From Auricularia sp. M13 (lineage: Eukaryota; Basidiomycota; Agaricomycetes; Auriculariales; Auriculariaceae), in assembly GCA_037042915.1 (NCBI GenBank), contig CM073199.1:2790001-2854000 (forward strand): 64,000 bases of DNA, in the 5' to 3' direction. Within the stretch, counting starts at the first letter, position 1. Every line of letters starts with the position of its first letter. The translations under genes and the position numbers were made by a program. Below are positions 32,864-45,600 of the stretch, piece after piece. The notes below the pieces were generated by a model. That model did not search any database, was not told the DNA's origin, and saw only the letters and a program-made list of their open reading frames with translations.

Positions 32864-33699
32864 GACGGCAGACGATCTGCCCAGCGAGCGTGGCCTGACC
32901 ATGTCGCATTACAATGTGTTTTCTCACCGTCAGGGATCATCTGAATTCACTAGACACCACTCCTGTCTGCTGCGGAGACCCCAGGCAATGTCTAGAATTG
33001 CTGTTGCTTTCTCGCACCATGAAAGGCAGACGATCTGCCTAGCGAGCATGGCCTGACCATGTCGCATTACAATGTGTTTTCTCACCGTCAGGGATCATCT
33101 GAATTCACTAGCCACCACTCCGGTCTGCTCCGGAGACCCCAGACAATGTCTGGAATTGCTGCTGCTTTCTCGCACCATCAAAGGCAGACGATCTGCCCAG
33201 CGAGCGTGGCCTGACCATGTCGCATTACAATGTGTTTTCTCACCTTCAGGGATCATCTGAATTCACTAGACACCACTCCGGTCTGCTCCGGAGACCCCAG
33301 ACAATGTCTGGAATTGCTGCTGCTTTCTCGCACCATCAAAGGCAGACGATCTGCCCAGCGAGCGTGGCCTGACCATGTCGCATTACAATGTGTTTTCTCA
33401 CCGTCAGGGATCATCTGAATTCACTAGACACCACTCCAGTCTGCAGCGGAGACCCCAGGCAATGTCTAGAATTGCTGTTGCTTTCTCGCAGCATCGACGG
33501 CAGACGATCTGCCTAGCGAGCATGGCCTGACCATGTCGCATTACAATGTGTTTTCTCACCGTCAGGGATCATCTGAATTCACTAGCCACCACTCCGGTCT
33601 GCTCCGGAGACCCCAGACAATGTCTGGAATTGCTGCTGCTTTCTCGCACCATCAAAGGCAGACGATCTGCCCAGCGAGCGTGGCCTGACCGCTTAGCAT

Positions 33700-36600
33700 T
33701 ACAATGAGGTTTCTCACCGTCAGGGATCATTTGAATTCACTAGACACCACTCCTGTCTGCAGCGGAGACCCCAGGCAATGTCTGGAATTGCTGTTGCTTT
33801 CTCGCACCATCGACGGCAGACGATCTGCCCAGCGAGCGTGGCCTGACCATGTCGCATTACAATGTGTTTTCTCACCGTCAGGGATCATCTGAATTCACTA
33901 GACACCACTCCAGTCTGCAGCGGAGACCCCAGACAATGTCTAGAATTGCTGTTGCTTTCTCGCAGCATCGACGGCAGACGATCTGCCTAGCGAGCATGGC
34001 CTGACCATGTCGCATTACAATGTGTTTTCTCACCGTCAGGGATCATCTGAATTCACTAGCCACCACTCCGGTCTGCAGCGGAGACCCCAGACAATGTCTA
34101 GAATTGCTGTTGCTTTCTCGCACCATCAAAGGCAGACGATCTGCCTAGCGAGCGTGGCCTGACCATGTCGCATTACAATGTGTTTTCTCACCTTCAGGGA
34201 TCATCTGAATTCACTAGACACCACTCCGGTCTGCTCCGGAGACCCCAGACAATGTCTGGAATTGCTGCTGCTTTCTCGCACCATCAAAGGCAGACGATCT
34301 GCCCAGCGAGCGTGGCCTGACCGCTTAGCATTACAATGAGGTTTCTCACCGTCAGGGATCATTTGAATTCACTAGACACCACTCCTGTCTGCAGCGGAGA
34401 CCCCAGGCAATGTCTGGAATTGCTGTTGCTTTCTCGCAGCATCGACGGCAGACGATCTGCCCAGCGAGCGTGGCCTGACCATGTCGCATTACAATGTGTT
34501 TTCTCACCGTCAGGGATCATCTGAATTCACTAGCCACCACTCCGGTCTGCTCCGGAGACCCCAGACAATGTCTGGAATTGCTGCTGCTTTCTCGCACCAT
34601 CAAAGGCAGACGATCTGCCCAGCGAGCGTGGCCTGACCGCTTAGCATTACAATGAGGTTTCTCACCGTCAGGGATCATTTGAATTCACTAGACACCACTC
34701 CTGTCTGCAGCGGAGACCCCAGGCAATGTCTAGAATTGCTGTTGCTTTCTCGCAGCATCGACGGCAGACGATCTGCCTAGCGAGCATGGCCTGACCATGT
34801 CGCATTACAATGTGTTTTCTCACCGTCAGGGATCATCTGAATTCACTAGCCACCACTCCGGTCTGCAGCGGAGACCCCAGACAATGTCTAGAATTGCTGT
34901 TGCTTTCTCGCACCATCAAAGGCAGACGATCTGCCTAGCGAGCGTGGCCTGACCATGTCGCATTACAATGTGTTTTCTCACCTTCAGGGATCATCTGAAT
35001 TCACTAGACACCACTCCGGTCTGCTCCGGAGACCCCAGACAATGTCTGGAATTGCTGCTGCTTTCTCGCACCATCAAAGGCAGACGATCTGCCCAGCGAG
35101 CGTGGCCTGACCGCTTAGCATTACAATGAGGTTTCTCACCGTCAGGGATCATTTGAATTCACTAGACACCACTCCTGTCTGCAGCGGAGACCCCAGGCAA
35201 TGTCTGGAATTGCTGTTGCTTTCTCGCAGCATCGACGGCAGACGATCTGCCCAGCGAGCGTGGCCTGACCATGTCGCATTACAATGTGTTTTCTCACCGT
35301 CAGGGATCATCTGAATTCACTAGCCACCACTCCGGTCTGCTCCGGAGACCCCAGACAATGTCTGGAATTGCTGCTGCTTTCTCGCACCATCAAAGGCAGA
35401 CGATCTGCCCAGCGAGCGTGGCCTGACCGCTTAGCATTACAATGAGGTTTCTCACCGTCAGGGATCATTTGAATTCACTAGACACCACTCCTGTCTGCAG
35501 CGGAGACCCCAGGCAATGTCTAGAATTGCTGTTGCTTTCTCGCAGCATCGACGGCAGACGATCTGCCTAGCGAGCATGGCCTGACCATGTCGCATTACAA
35601 TGTGTTTTCTCACCGTCAGGGATCATCTGAATTCACTAGCCACCACTCCGGTCTGCAGCGGAGACCCCAGACAATGTCTAGAATTGCTGTTGCTTTCTCG
35701 CACCATCAAAGGCAGACGATCTGCCTAGCGAGCGTGGCCTGACCATGTCGCATTACAATGTGTTTTCTCACCTTCAGGGATCATCTGAATTCACTAGACA
35801 CCACTCCGGTCTGCTCCGGAGACCCCAGACAATGTCTGGAATTGCTGCTGCTTTCTCGCACCATCAAAGGCAGACGATCTGCCCAGCGAGCGTGGCCTGA
35901 CCGCTTAGCATTACAATGAGGTTTCTCACCGTCAGGGATCATTTGAATTCACTAGACACCACTCCTGTCTGCAGCGGAGACCCCAGGCAATGTCTGGAAT
36001 TGCTGTTGCTTTCTCGCAGCATCGACGGCAGACGATCTGCCCAGCGAGCGTGGCCTGACCATGTCGCATTACAATGTGTTTTCTCACCGTCAGGGATCAT
36101 CTGAATTCACTAGCCACCACTCCGGTCTGCTCCGGAGACCCCAGACAATGTCTGGAATTGCTGCTGCTTTCTCGCACCATCAAAGGCAGACGATCTGCCC
36201 AGCGAGCGTGGCCTGACCGCTTAGCATTACAATGAGGTTTCTCACCGTCAGGGATCATTTGAATTCACTAGACACCACTCCTGTCTGCAGCGGAGACCCC
36301 AGGCAATGTCTGGAATTGCTGTTGCTTTCTCGCAGCATCGACGGCAGACGATCTGCCCAGCGAGCGTGGCCTGACCATGTCGCATTACAATGTGTTTTCT
36401 CACCGTCAGGGATCATCTGAATTCACTAGCCACCACTCCGGTCTGCAGCGGAGACCCCAGACAATGTCTGGAATTGCTGCTGCTTTCTCGCACCATCAAA
36501 GGCAGACGATCTGCCCAGCGAGCGTGGCCTGACCGCTTAGCATTACAATGAGGTTTCTCACCGTCAGGGATCATTTGAATTCACTAGACACCACTCCTGT

Positions 36601-39600
36601 CTGCAGCGGAGACCCCAGGCAATGTCTAGAATTGCTGTTGCTTTCTCGCAGCATCGACGGCAGACGATCTGCCTAGCGAGCATGGCCTGACCATGTCGCA
36701 TTACAATGTGTTTTCTCACCGTCAGGGATCATCTGAATTCACTAGCCACCACTCCGGTCTGCAGCGGAGACCCCAGACAATGTCTAGAATTGCTGTTGCT
36801 TTCTCGCACCATCAAAGGCAGACGATCTGCCTAGCGAGCGTGGCCTGACCATGTCGCATTACAATGTGTTTTCTCACCTTCAGGGATCATCTGAATTCAC
36901 TAGCCACCACTCCGGTCTGCTCCGGAGACCCCAGACAATGTCTGGAATTGCTGCTGCTTTCTCGCACCATCAAAGGCAGACGATCTGCCCAGCGAGCGTG
37001 GCCTGACCGCTTAGCATTACAATGAGGTTTCTCACCGTCAGGGATCATTTGAATTCACTAGACACCACTCCTGTCTGCAGCGGAGACCCCAGGCAATGTC
37101 TGGAATTGCTGTTGCTTTCTCGCAGCATCGACGGCAGACGATCTGCCCAGCGAGCGTGGCCTGACCATGTCGCATTACAATGTGTTTTCTCACCGTCAGG
37201 GATCATCTGAATTCACTAGCCACCACTCCGGTCTGCTCCGGAGACCCCAGACAATGTCTGGAATTGCTGCTGCTTCTGCACCATCAAAGGCAGACGATCT
37301 GCCCAGCGAGCGTGGCCTGACCGCTTAGCATTACAATGAGGTTTCTCACCGTCAGGGATCATTTGAATTCACTAGACACCACTCCTGTCTGCAGCGGAGA
37401 CCCCAGGCAATGTCTGGAATTGCTGTTGCTTTCTCGCAGCATCGACGGCAGACGATCTGCCCAGCGAGCGTGGCCTGACCATGTCGCATTACAATGTGTT
37501 TTCTCACCGTCAGGGATCATCTGAATTCACTAGCCACCACTCCTGTCTGCAGCGGAGACCCCAGACAATGTCTGGAATTGCTGCTGCTTTCTCGCACCAT
37601 CAAAGGCAGACGATCTGCCCAGCGAGCGTGGCCTGACCGCTTAGCATTACAATGAGGTTTCTCACCGTCAGGGATCATTTGAATTCACTAGACACCACTC
37701 CTGTCTGCAGCGGAGACCCCAGGCAATGTCTAGAATTGCTGTTGCTTTCTCGCAGCATCGACGGCAGACGATCTGCCTTTAGCGAGCATGGCCTGACCAT
37801 GTCGCATTACAATGTGTTTTCTCACCGTCAGGGATCATCTGAATTCACTAGCCACCACTCCGGTCTGCAGCGGAGACCCCAGACAATGTCTAGAATTGCT
37901 GTTGCTTTCTCGCACCATCAAAGGCAGACGATCTGCCTAGCGAGCGTGGCCTGACCATGTCGCATTACAATGTGTTTTCTCACCTTCAGGGATCATCTGA
38001 ATTCACTAGACACCACTCCGGTCTGCTCCGGAGACCCCAGACAATGTCTGGAATTGCTGCTGCTTTCTCGCACCATCAAAGGCAGACGATCTGCCCAGCG
38101 AGCGTGGCCTGACCGCTTAGCATTACAATGAGGTTTCTCACCGTCAGGGATCATTTGAATTCACTAGACACCACTCCTGTCTGCAGCGGAGACCCCAGGC
38201 AATGTCTGGAATTGCTGTTGCTTTCTCGCACCATCGACGGCAGACGATCTGCCCAGCGAGCGTGGCCTGACCATGTCGCATTACAATGTGTTTTCTCACC
38301 GTCAGGGATCATCTGAATTCACTAGACACCACTCCAGTCTGCAGCGGAGACCCCAGGCAATGTCTAGAATTGCTGTTGCTTTCTCGCAGCATCGACGGCA
38401 GACGATCTGCCTAGCGAGCATGGCCTGACCATGTCGCATTACAATGTGTTTTCTCACCGTCAGGGATCATCTGAATTCACTAGCCACCACTCCGGTCTGC
38501 AGCGGAGACCCCAGGCAATGTCTAGAATTGCTGTTGCTTTCTCGCAGCATCAACGGCAGACGATCTGCCTAGCGAGCGTGGCCTGACCGCTTAGCATTAC
38601 AATGAGGTTTCTCACCGTCAGGGATCATTTGAATTCACTAGACACCACTCCGGTCTGCAGCGGAGACCCCAGACAATGTCTGGAATTGCTGCTGCTTTCT
38701 CGCACCATCAAAGGCAGACGATCTGCCCAGCGAGCGTGGCCTGACCGCTTAGCATTACAATGAGGTTTCTCACCGTCAGGGATCATTTGAATTCACTAGA
38801 CACCACTCCTGTCTGCAGCGGAGACCCCAGGCAATGTCTGGAATTGCTGTTGCTTTCTCGCACCATCGACGGCAGACGATCTGCCCAGCGAGCGTGGCCT
38901 GACCATGTCGCATTACAATGTGTTTTCTCACCGTCAGGGATCATCTGAATTCACTAGACACCACTCCAGTCTGCAGCGGAGACCCCAGGCAATCTCTAGA
39001 ATTGCTGTTGCTTTCTCGCAGCATCGACGGCAGACGATCTGCCTAGCGAGCATGGCCTGACCATGTCGCATTACAATGTGTTTTCTCACCGTCAGGGATC
39101 ATCTGAATTCACTAGCCACCACTCTGGTCTGCTCCGGAGACCCCAGACAATGTCTGGAATTGCTGTTGCTTTCTCGCAGCATCGACGGCAGACGATCTGC
39201 CTAGCGAGCATGGCCTGACCATGTCGCATTACAATGTGTTTTCTCACCGTCAGGGATCATCTGAATTCACTAGCCACCACTCCGGTCTGCAGCGGAGACC
39301 CCAGACAATGTCTAGAATTGCTGTTGCTTTCTCGCACCATCAAAGGCAGACGATCTGCCTAGCGAGCGTGGCCTGACCATGTCGCATTACAATGTGTTTT
39401 CTCACCTTCAGGGATCATCTGAATTCACTAGACACCACTCCGGTCTGCTCCGGAGACCCCAGACAATGTCTGGAATTGCTGCTGCTTTCTCGCACCATCA
39501 AAGGCAGACGATCTGCCCAGCGAGCGTGGCCTGACCGCTTAGCATTACAATGAGGTTTCTCACCGTCAGGGATCATTTGAATTCACTAGACACCACTCCG

Positions 39601-42600
39601 GTCTGCAGCGGAGACCCCAGACAATGTCTGGAATTGCTGCTGCTTTCTCGCACCATCAAAGGCAGACGATCTGCCCAGCGAGCGTGGCCTGACCGCTTAG
39701 CATTACAATGAGGTTTCTCACCGTCAGGGATCATTTGAATTCACTAGACACCACTCCTGTCTGCAGCGGAGACCCCAGACAATGTCTGGAATTGCTGTTG
39801 CTTTCTCGCACCATCAAAGGCAGACGATCTGCCTAGCGAGCGTGGCCGGACCATGTCGCATTACAATGTGTTTTCTCACCTTCAGGGATCATCTGAATTC
39901 ACTAGACACCACTCCGGTCTGCTCCGGAGACCCCAGACAATGTCTGGAATTGCTGCTGCTTTCTCGCACCATCAAAGGCAGACGATCTGCCCAGCGAGCG
40001 TGGCCTGACCGCTTAGCATTACAATGAGGTTTCTCACCGTTAGGGATCATTTGAATTCACTAGACACCACTCCTGTCTGCAGCGGAGACCCCAGGCAATG
40101 TCTGGAATTGCTGTTGCTTTCTCGCACCATCAAAGGCAGACGATCTGCCCAGCGAGCGTGGCCTGACCATGTCGCATTACAATGTGTTTTCTCACCGTCA
40201 GGGATCATCTGAATTCACTAGCCACCACTCCGGTCTGCTCCGGAGACCCCAGACAATGTCTGGAATTGCTGCTGCTTTCTCGCACCATCAAAGGCAGACG
40301 ATCTGCCCAGCGAGCGTGGCCTGACCGCTTAGCATTACAATGAGGTTTCTCACCGTCAGGGATCATTTGAATTCACTAGACACCACTCCTGTCTGCAGCG
40401 GAGACCCCAGGCAATGTCTGGAATTGCTGTTGCTTTCTCGCAGCATCGACGGCAGACGATCTGCCCAGCGAGCGTGGCCTGACCATGTCGCATTACAATG
40501 TGTTTTCTCACCGTCAGGGATCATCTGAATTCACTAGCCACCACTCCTGTCTGCAGCGGAGACCCCAGACAATGTCTGGAATTGCTGCTGCTTTCTCGCA
40601 CCATCAAAGGCAGACGATCTGCCCAGCGAGCGTGGCCTGACCGCTTAGCATTACAATGAGGTTTCTCACCGTCAGGGATCATTTGAATTCACTAGACACC
40701 ACTCCTGTCTGCAGCGGAGACCCCAGGCAATGTCTAGAATTGCTGTTGCTTTCTCGCAGCATCGACGGCAGACGATCTGCCTAGCGAGCATGGCCTGACC
40801 ATGTCGCATTACAATGTGTTTTCTCACCGTCAGGGATCATCTGAATTCACTAGCCACCACTCCGGTCTGCAGCGGAGACCCCAGACAATGTCTAGAATTG
40901 CTGTTGCTTTCTCGCACCATCAAAGGCAGACGATCTGCCTAGCGAGCGTGGCCTGACCATGTCGCATTACAATGTGTTTTCTCACCTTCAGGGATCATCT
41001 GAATTCACTAGACACCACTCCGGTCTGCTCCGGAGACCCCAGACAATGTCTGGAATTGCTGCTGCTTTCTCGCACCATCAAAGGCAGACGATCTGCCCAG
41101 CGAGCGTGGCCTGACCGCTTAGCATTACAATGAGGTTTCTCACCGTCAGGGATCATTTGAATTCACTAGACACCACTCCTGTCTGCAGCGGAGACCCCAG
41201 GCAATGTCTGGAATTGCTGTTGCTTTCTCGCAGCATCGACGGCAGACGATCTGCCCAGCGAGCGTGGCCTGACCATGTCGCATTACAATGTGTTTTCTCA
41301 CCGTCAGGGATCATCTGAATTCACTAGCCACCACTCCGGTCTGCTCCGGAGACCCCAGACAATGTCTGGAATTGCTGCTGCTTTCTCGCACCATCAAAGG
41401 CAGACGATCTGCCCAGCGAGCGTGGCCTGACCGCTTAGCATTACAATGAGGTTTCTCACCGTCAGGGATCATTTGAATTCACTAGACACCACTCCTGTCT
41501 GCAGCGGAGACCCCAGGCAATGTCTGGAATTGCTGTTGCTTTCTCGCAGCATCGACGGCAGACGATCTGCCCAGCGAGCGTGGCCTGACCATGTCGCATT
41601 ACAATGTGTTTTCTCACCGTCAGGGATCATCTGAATTCACTAGCCACCACTCCGGTCTGCTCCGGAGACCCCAGACAATGTCTGGAATTGCTGCTGCTTT
41701 CTCGCACCATCAAAGGCAGACGATCTGCCCAGCGAGCGTGGCCTGACCGCTTAGCATTACAATGAGGTTTCTCACCGTCAGGGATCATTTGAATTCACTA
41801 GACACCACTCCTGTCTGCAGCGGAGACCCCAGGCAATGTCTAGAATTGCTGTTGCTTTCTCGCAGCATCGACGGCAGACGATCTGCCTAGCGAGCATGGC
41901 CTGACCATGTCGCATTACAATGTGTTTTCTCACCGTCAGGGATCATCTGAATTCACTAGCCACCACTCCGGTCTGCAGCGGAGACCCCAGACAATGTCTA
42001 GAATTGCTGTTGCTTTCTCGCACCATCAAAGGCAGACGATCTGCCCAGCGAGCGTGGCCTGACCGCTTAGCATTACAATGAGGTTTTTCACCGTCAGGGA
42101 TCATTTGAATTCACTAGACACCACTCCTGTCTGCAGCGGAGACCCCAGGCAATGTCTAGAATTGCTGTTGCTTTCTCGCAGCATCGACGGCAGACGATCT
42201 GCCTAGCGAGCATGGCCTGACCATGTCGCATTACAATGTGTTTTCTCACCGTCAGGGATCATCTGAATTCACTAGCCACCACTCCGGTCTGCAGCGGAGA
42301 CCCCAGACAATGTCTAGAATTGCTGTTGCTTTCTCGCACCATCAAAGGCAGACGATCTGCCTAGCGAGCGTGGCCTGACCATGTCGCATTACAATGTGTT
42401 TTCTCACCTTCAGGGATCATCTGAATTCACTAGACACCACTCCGGTCTGCTCCGGAGACCCCAGACAATGTCTGGAATTGCTGCTGCTTTCTCGCACCAT
42501 CAAAGGCAGACGATCTGCCCAGCGAGCGTGGCCTGACCGCTTAGCATTACAATGAGGTTTCTCACCGTCAGGGATCATTTGAATTCACTAGACACCACTC

Positions 42601-45600
42601 CTGTCTGCAGCGGAGACCCCAGGCAATGTCTGGAATTGCTGTTGCTTTCTCGCAGCATCGACGGCAGACGATCTGCCCAGCGAGCGTGGCCTGACCATGT
42701 CGCATTACAATGTGTTTTCTCACCGTCAGGGATCATCTGAATTCACTAGCCACCACTCCGGTCTGCTCCGGAGACCCCAGACAATGTCTGGAATTGCTGC
42801 TGCTTTCTCGCACCATCAAAGGCAGACGATCTGCCCAGCGAGCGTGGCCTGACCGCTTAGCATTACAATGAGGTTTCTCACCGTCAGGGATCATTTGAAT
42901 TCACTAGACACCACTCCTGTCTGCAGCGGAGACCCCAGGCAATGTCTAGAATTGCTGTTGCTTTCTCGCAGCATCGACGGCAGACGATCTGCCTAGCGAG
43001 CATGGCCTGACCATGTCGCATTACAATGTGTTTTCTCACCGTCAGGGATCATCTGAATTCACTAGCCACCACTCCGGTCTGCAGCGGAGACCCCAGACAA
43101 TGTCTAGAATTGCTGTTGCTTTCTCGCACCATCAAAGGCAGACGATCTGCCTAGCGAGCGTGGCCTGACCATGTCGCATTACAATGTGTTTTCTCACCTT
43201 CAGGGATCATCTGAATTCACTAGACACCACTCCGGTCTGCTCCGGAGACCCCAGACAATGTCTGGAATTGCTGCTGCTTTCCGCACCATCAAAGGCAGAC
43301 GATCTGCCCAGCGAGCGTGGCCTGACCGCTTAGCATTACAATGAGGTTTCTCACCGTCAGGGATCATTTGAATTCACTAGACACCACTCCTGTCTGCAGC
43401 GGAGACCCCAGGCAATGTCTGGAATTGCTGTTGCTTTCTCGCAGCATCGACGGCAGACGATCTGCCCAGCGAGCGTGGCCTGACCATGTCGCATTACAAT
43501 GTGTTTTCTCACCGTCAGGGATCATCTGAATTCACTAGCCACCACTCCGGTCTGCTCCGGAGACCCCAGACAATGTCTGGAATTGCTGCTGCTTTCTCGC
43601 ACCATCAAAGGCAGACGATCTGCCCAGCGAGCGTGGCCTGACCGCTTAGCATTACAATGAGGTTTCTCACCGTCAGGGATCATTTGAATTCACTAGACAC
43701 CACTCCTGTCTGCAGCGGAGACCCCAGGCAATGTCTAGAATTGCTGTTGCTTTCTCGCAGCATCGACGGCAGACGATCTGCCTAGCGAGCATGGCCTGAC
43801 CATGTCGCATTACAATGTGTTTTCTCACCGTCAGGGATCATCTGAATTCACTAGCCACCACTCCGGTCTGCAGCGGAGACCCCAGACAATGTCTAGAATT
43901 GCTGTTGCTTTCTCGCACCATCAAAGGCAGACGATCTGCCTAGCGAGCGTGGCCTGACCATGTCGCATTACAATGTGTTTTCTCACCTTCAGGGATCATC
44001 TGAATTCACTAGACACCACTCCGGTCTGCTCCGGAGACCCCAGACAATGTCTGGAATTGCTGCTGCTTTCTCGCACCATCAAAGGCAGACGATCTGCCCA
44101 GCGAGCGTGGCCTGACCGCTTAGCATTACAATGAGGTTTCTCACCGTCAGGGATCATTTGAATTCACTAGACACCACTCCTGTCTGCAGCGGAGACCCCA
44201 GGCAATGTCTGGAATTGCTGTTGCTTTCTCGCAGCATCGACGGCAGACGATCTGCCCAGCGAGCGTGGCCTGACCATGTCGCATTACAATGTGTTTTCTC
44301 ACCGTCAGGGATCATCTGAATTCACTAGCCACCACTCCGGTCTGCTCCGGAGACCCCAGACAATGTCTGGAATTGCTGCTGCTTTCTCGCACCATCAAAG
44401 GCAGACGATCTGCCCAGCGAGCGTGGCCTGACCGCTTAGCATTACAATGAGGTTTCTCACCGTCAGGGATCATTTGAATTCACTAGACACCACTCCTGTC
44501 TGCAGCGGAGACCCCAGGCAATGTCTGGAATTGCTGTTGCTTTCTCGCAGCATCGACGGCAGACGATCTGCCCAGCGAGCGTGGCCTGACCATGTCGCAT
44601 TACAATGTGTTTTCTCACCGTCAGGGATCATCTGAATTCACTAGCCACCACTCCTGTCTGCAGCGGAGACCCCAGACAATGTCTGGAATTGCTGCTGCTT
44701 TCTCGCACCATCAAAGGCAGACGATCTGCCCAGCGAGCGTGGCCTGACCGCTTAGCATTACAATGAGGTTTCTCACCGTCAGGGATCATTTGAATTCACT
44801 AGACACCACTCCTGTCTGCAGCGGAGACCCCAGGCAATGTCTAGAATTGCTGTTGCTTTCTCGCAGCATCGACGGCAGACGATCTGCCTAGCGAGCATGG
44901 CCTGACCATGTCGCATTACAATGTGTTTTCTCACCGTCAGGGATCATCTGAATTCACTAGCCACCACTCCGGTCTGCAGCGGAGACCCCAGACAATGTCT
45001 AGAATTGCTGTTGCTTTCTCGCACCATCAAAGGCAGACGATCTGCCTAGCGAGCGTGGCCTGACCATGTCGCATTACAATGTGTTTTCTCACCTTCAGGG
45101 ATCATCTGAATTCACTAGACACCACTCCGGTCTGCTCCGGAGACCCCAGACAATGTCTGGAATTGCTGCTGCTTTCTCGCACCATCAAAGGCAGACGATC
45201 TGCCCAGCGAGCGTGGCCTGACCGCTTAGCATTACAATGAGGTTTCTCACCGTCAGGGATCATTTGAATTCACTAGACACCACTCCTGTCTGCAGCGGAG
45301 ACCCCAGGCAATGTCTGGAATTGCTGTTGCTTTCTCGCAGCATCGACGGCAGACGATCTGCCCAGCGAGCGTGGCCTGACCATGTCGCATTACAATGTGT
45401 TTTCTCACCGTCAGGGATCATCTGAATTCACTAGCCACCACTCCGGTCTGCTCCGGAGACCCCAGACAATGTCTGGAATTGCTGCTGCTTTCTCGCACCA
45501 TCAAAGGCAGACGATCTGCCCAGCGAGCGTGGCCTGACCGCTTAGCATTACAATGAGGTTTCTCACCGTCAGGGATCATTTGAATTCACTAGACACCACT

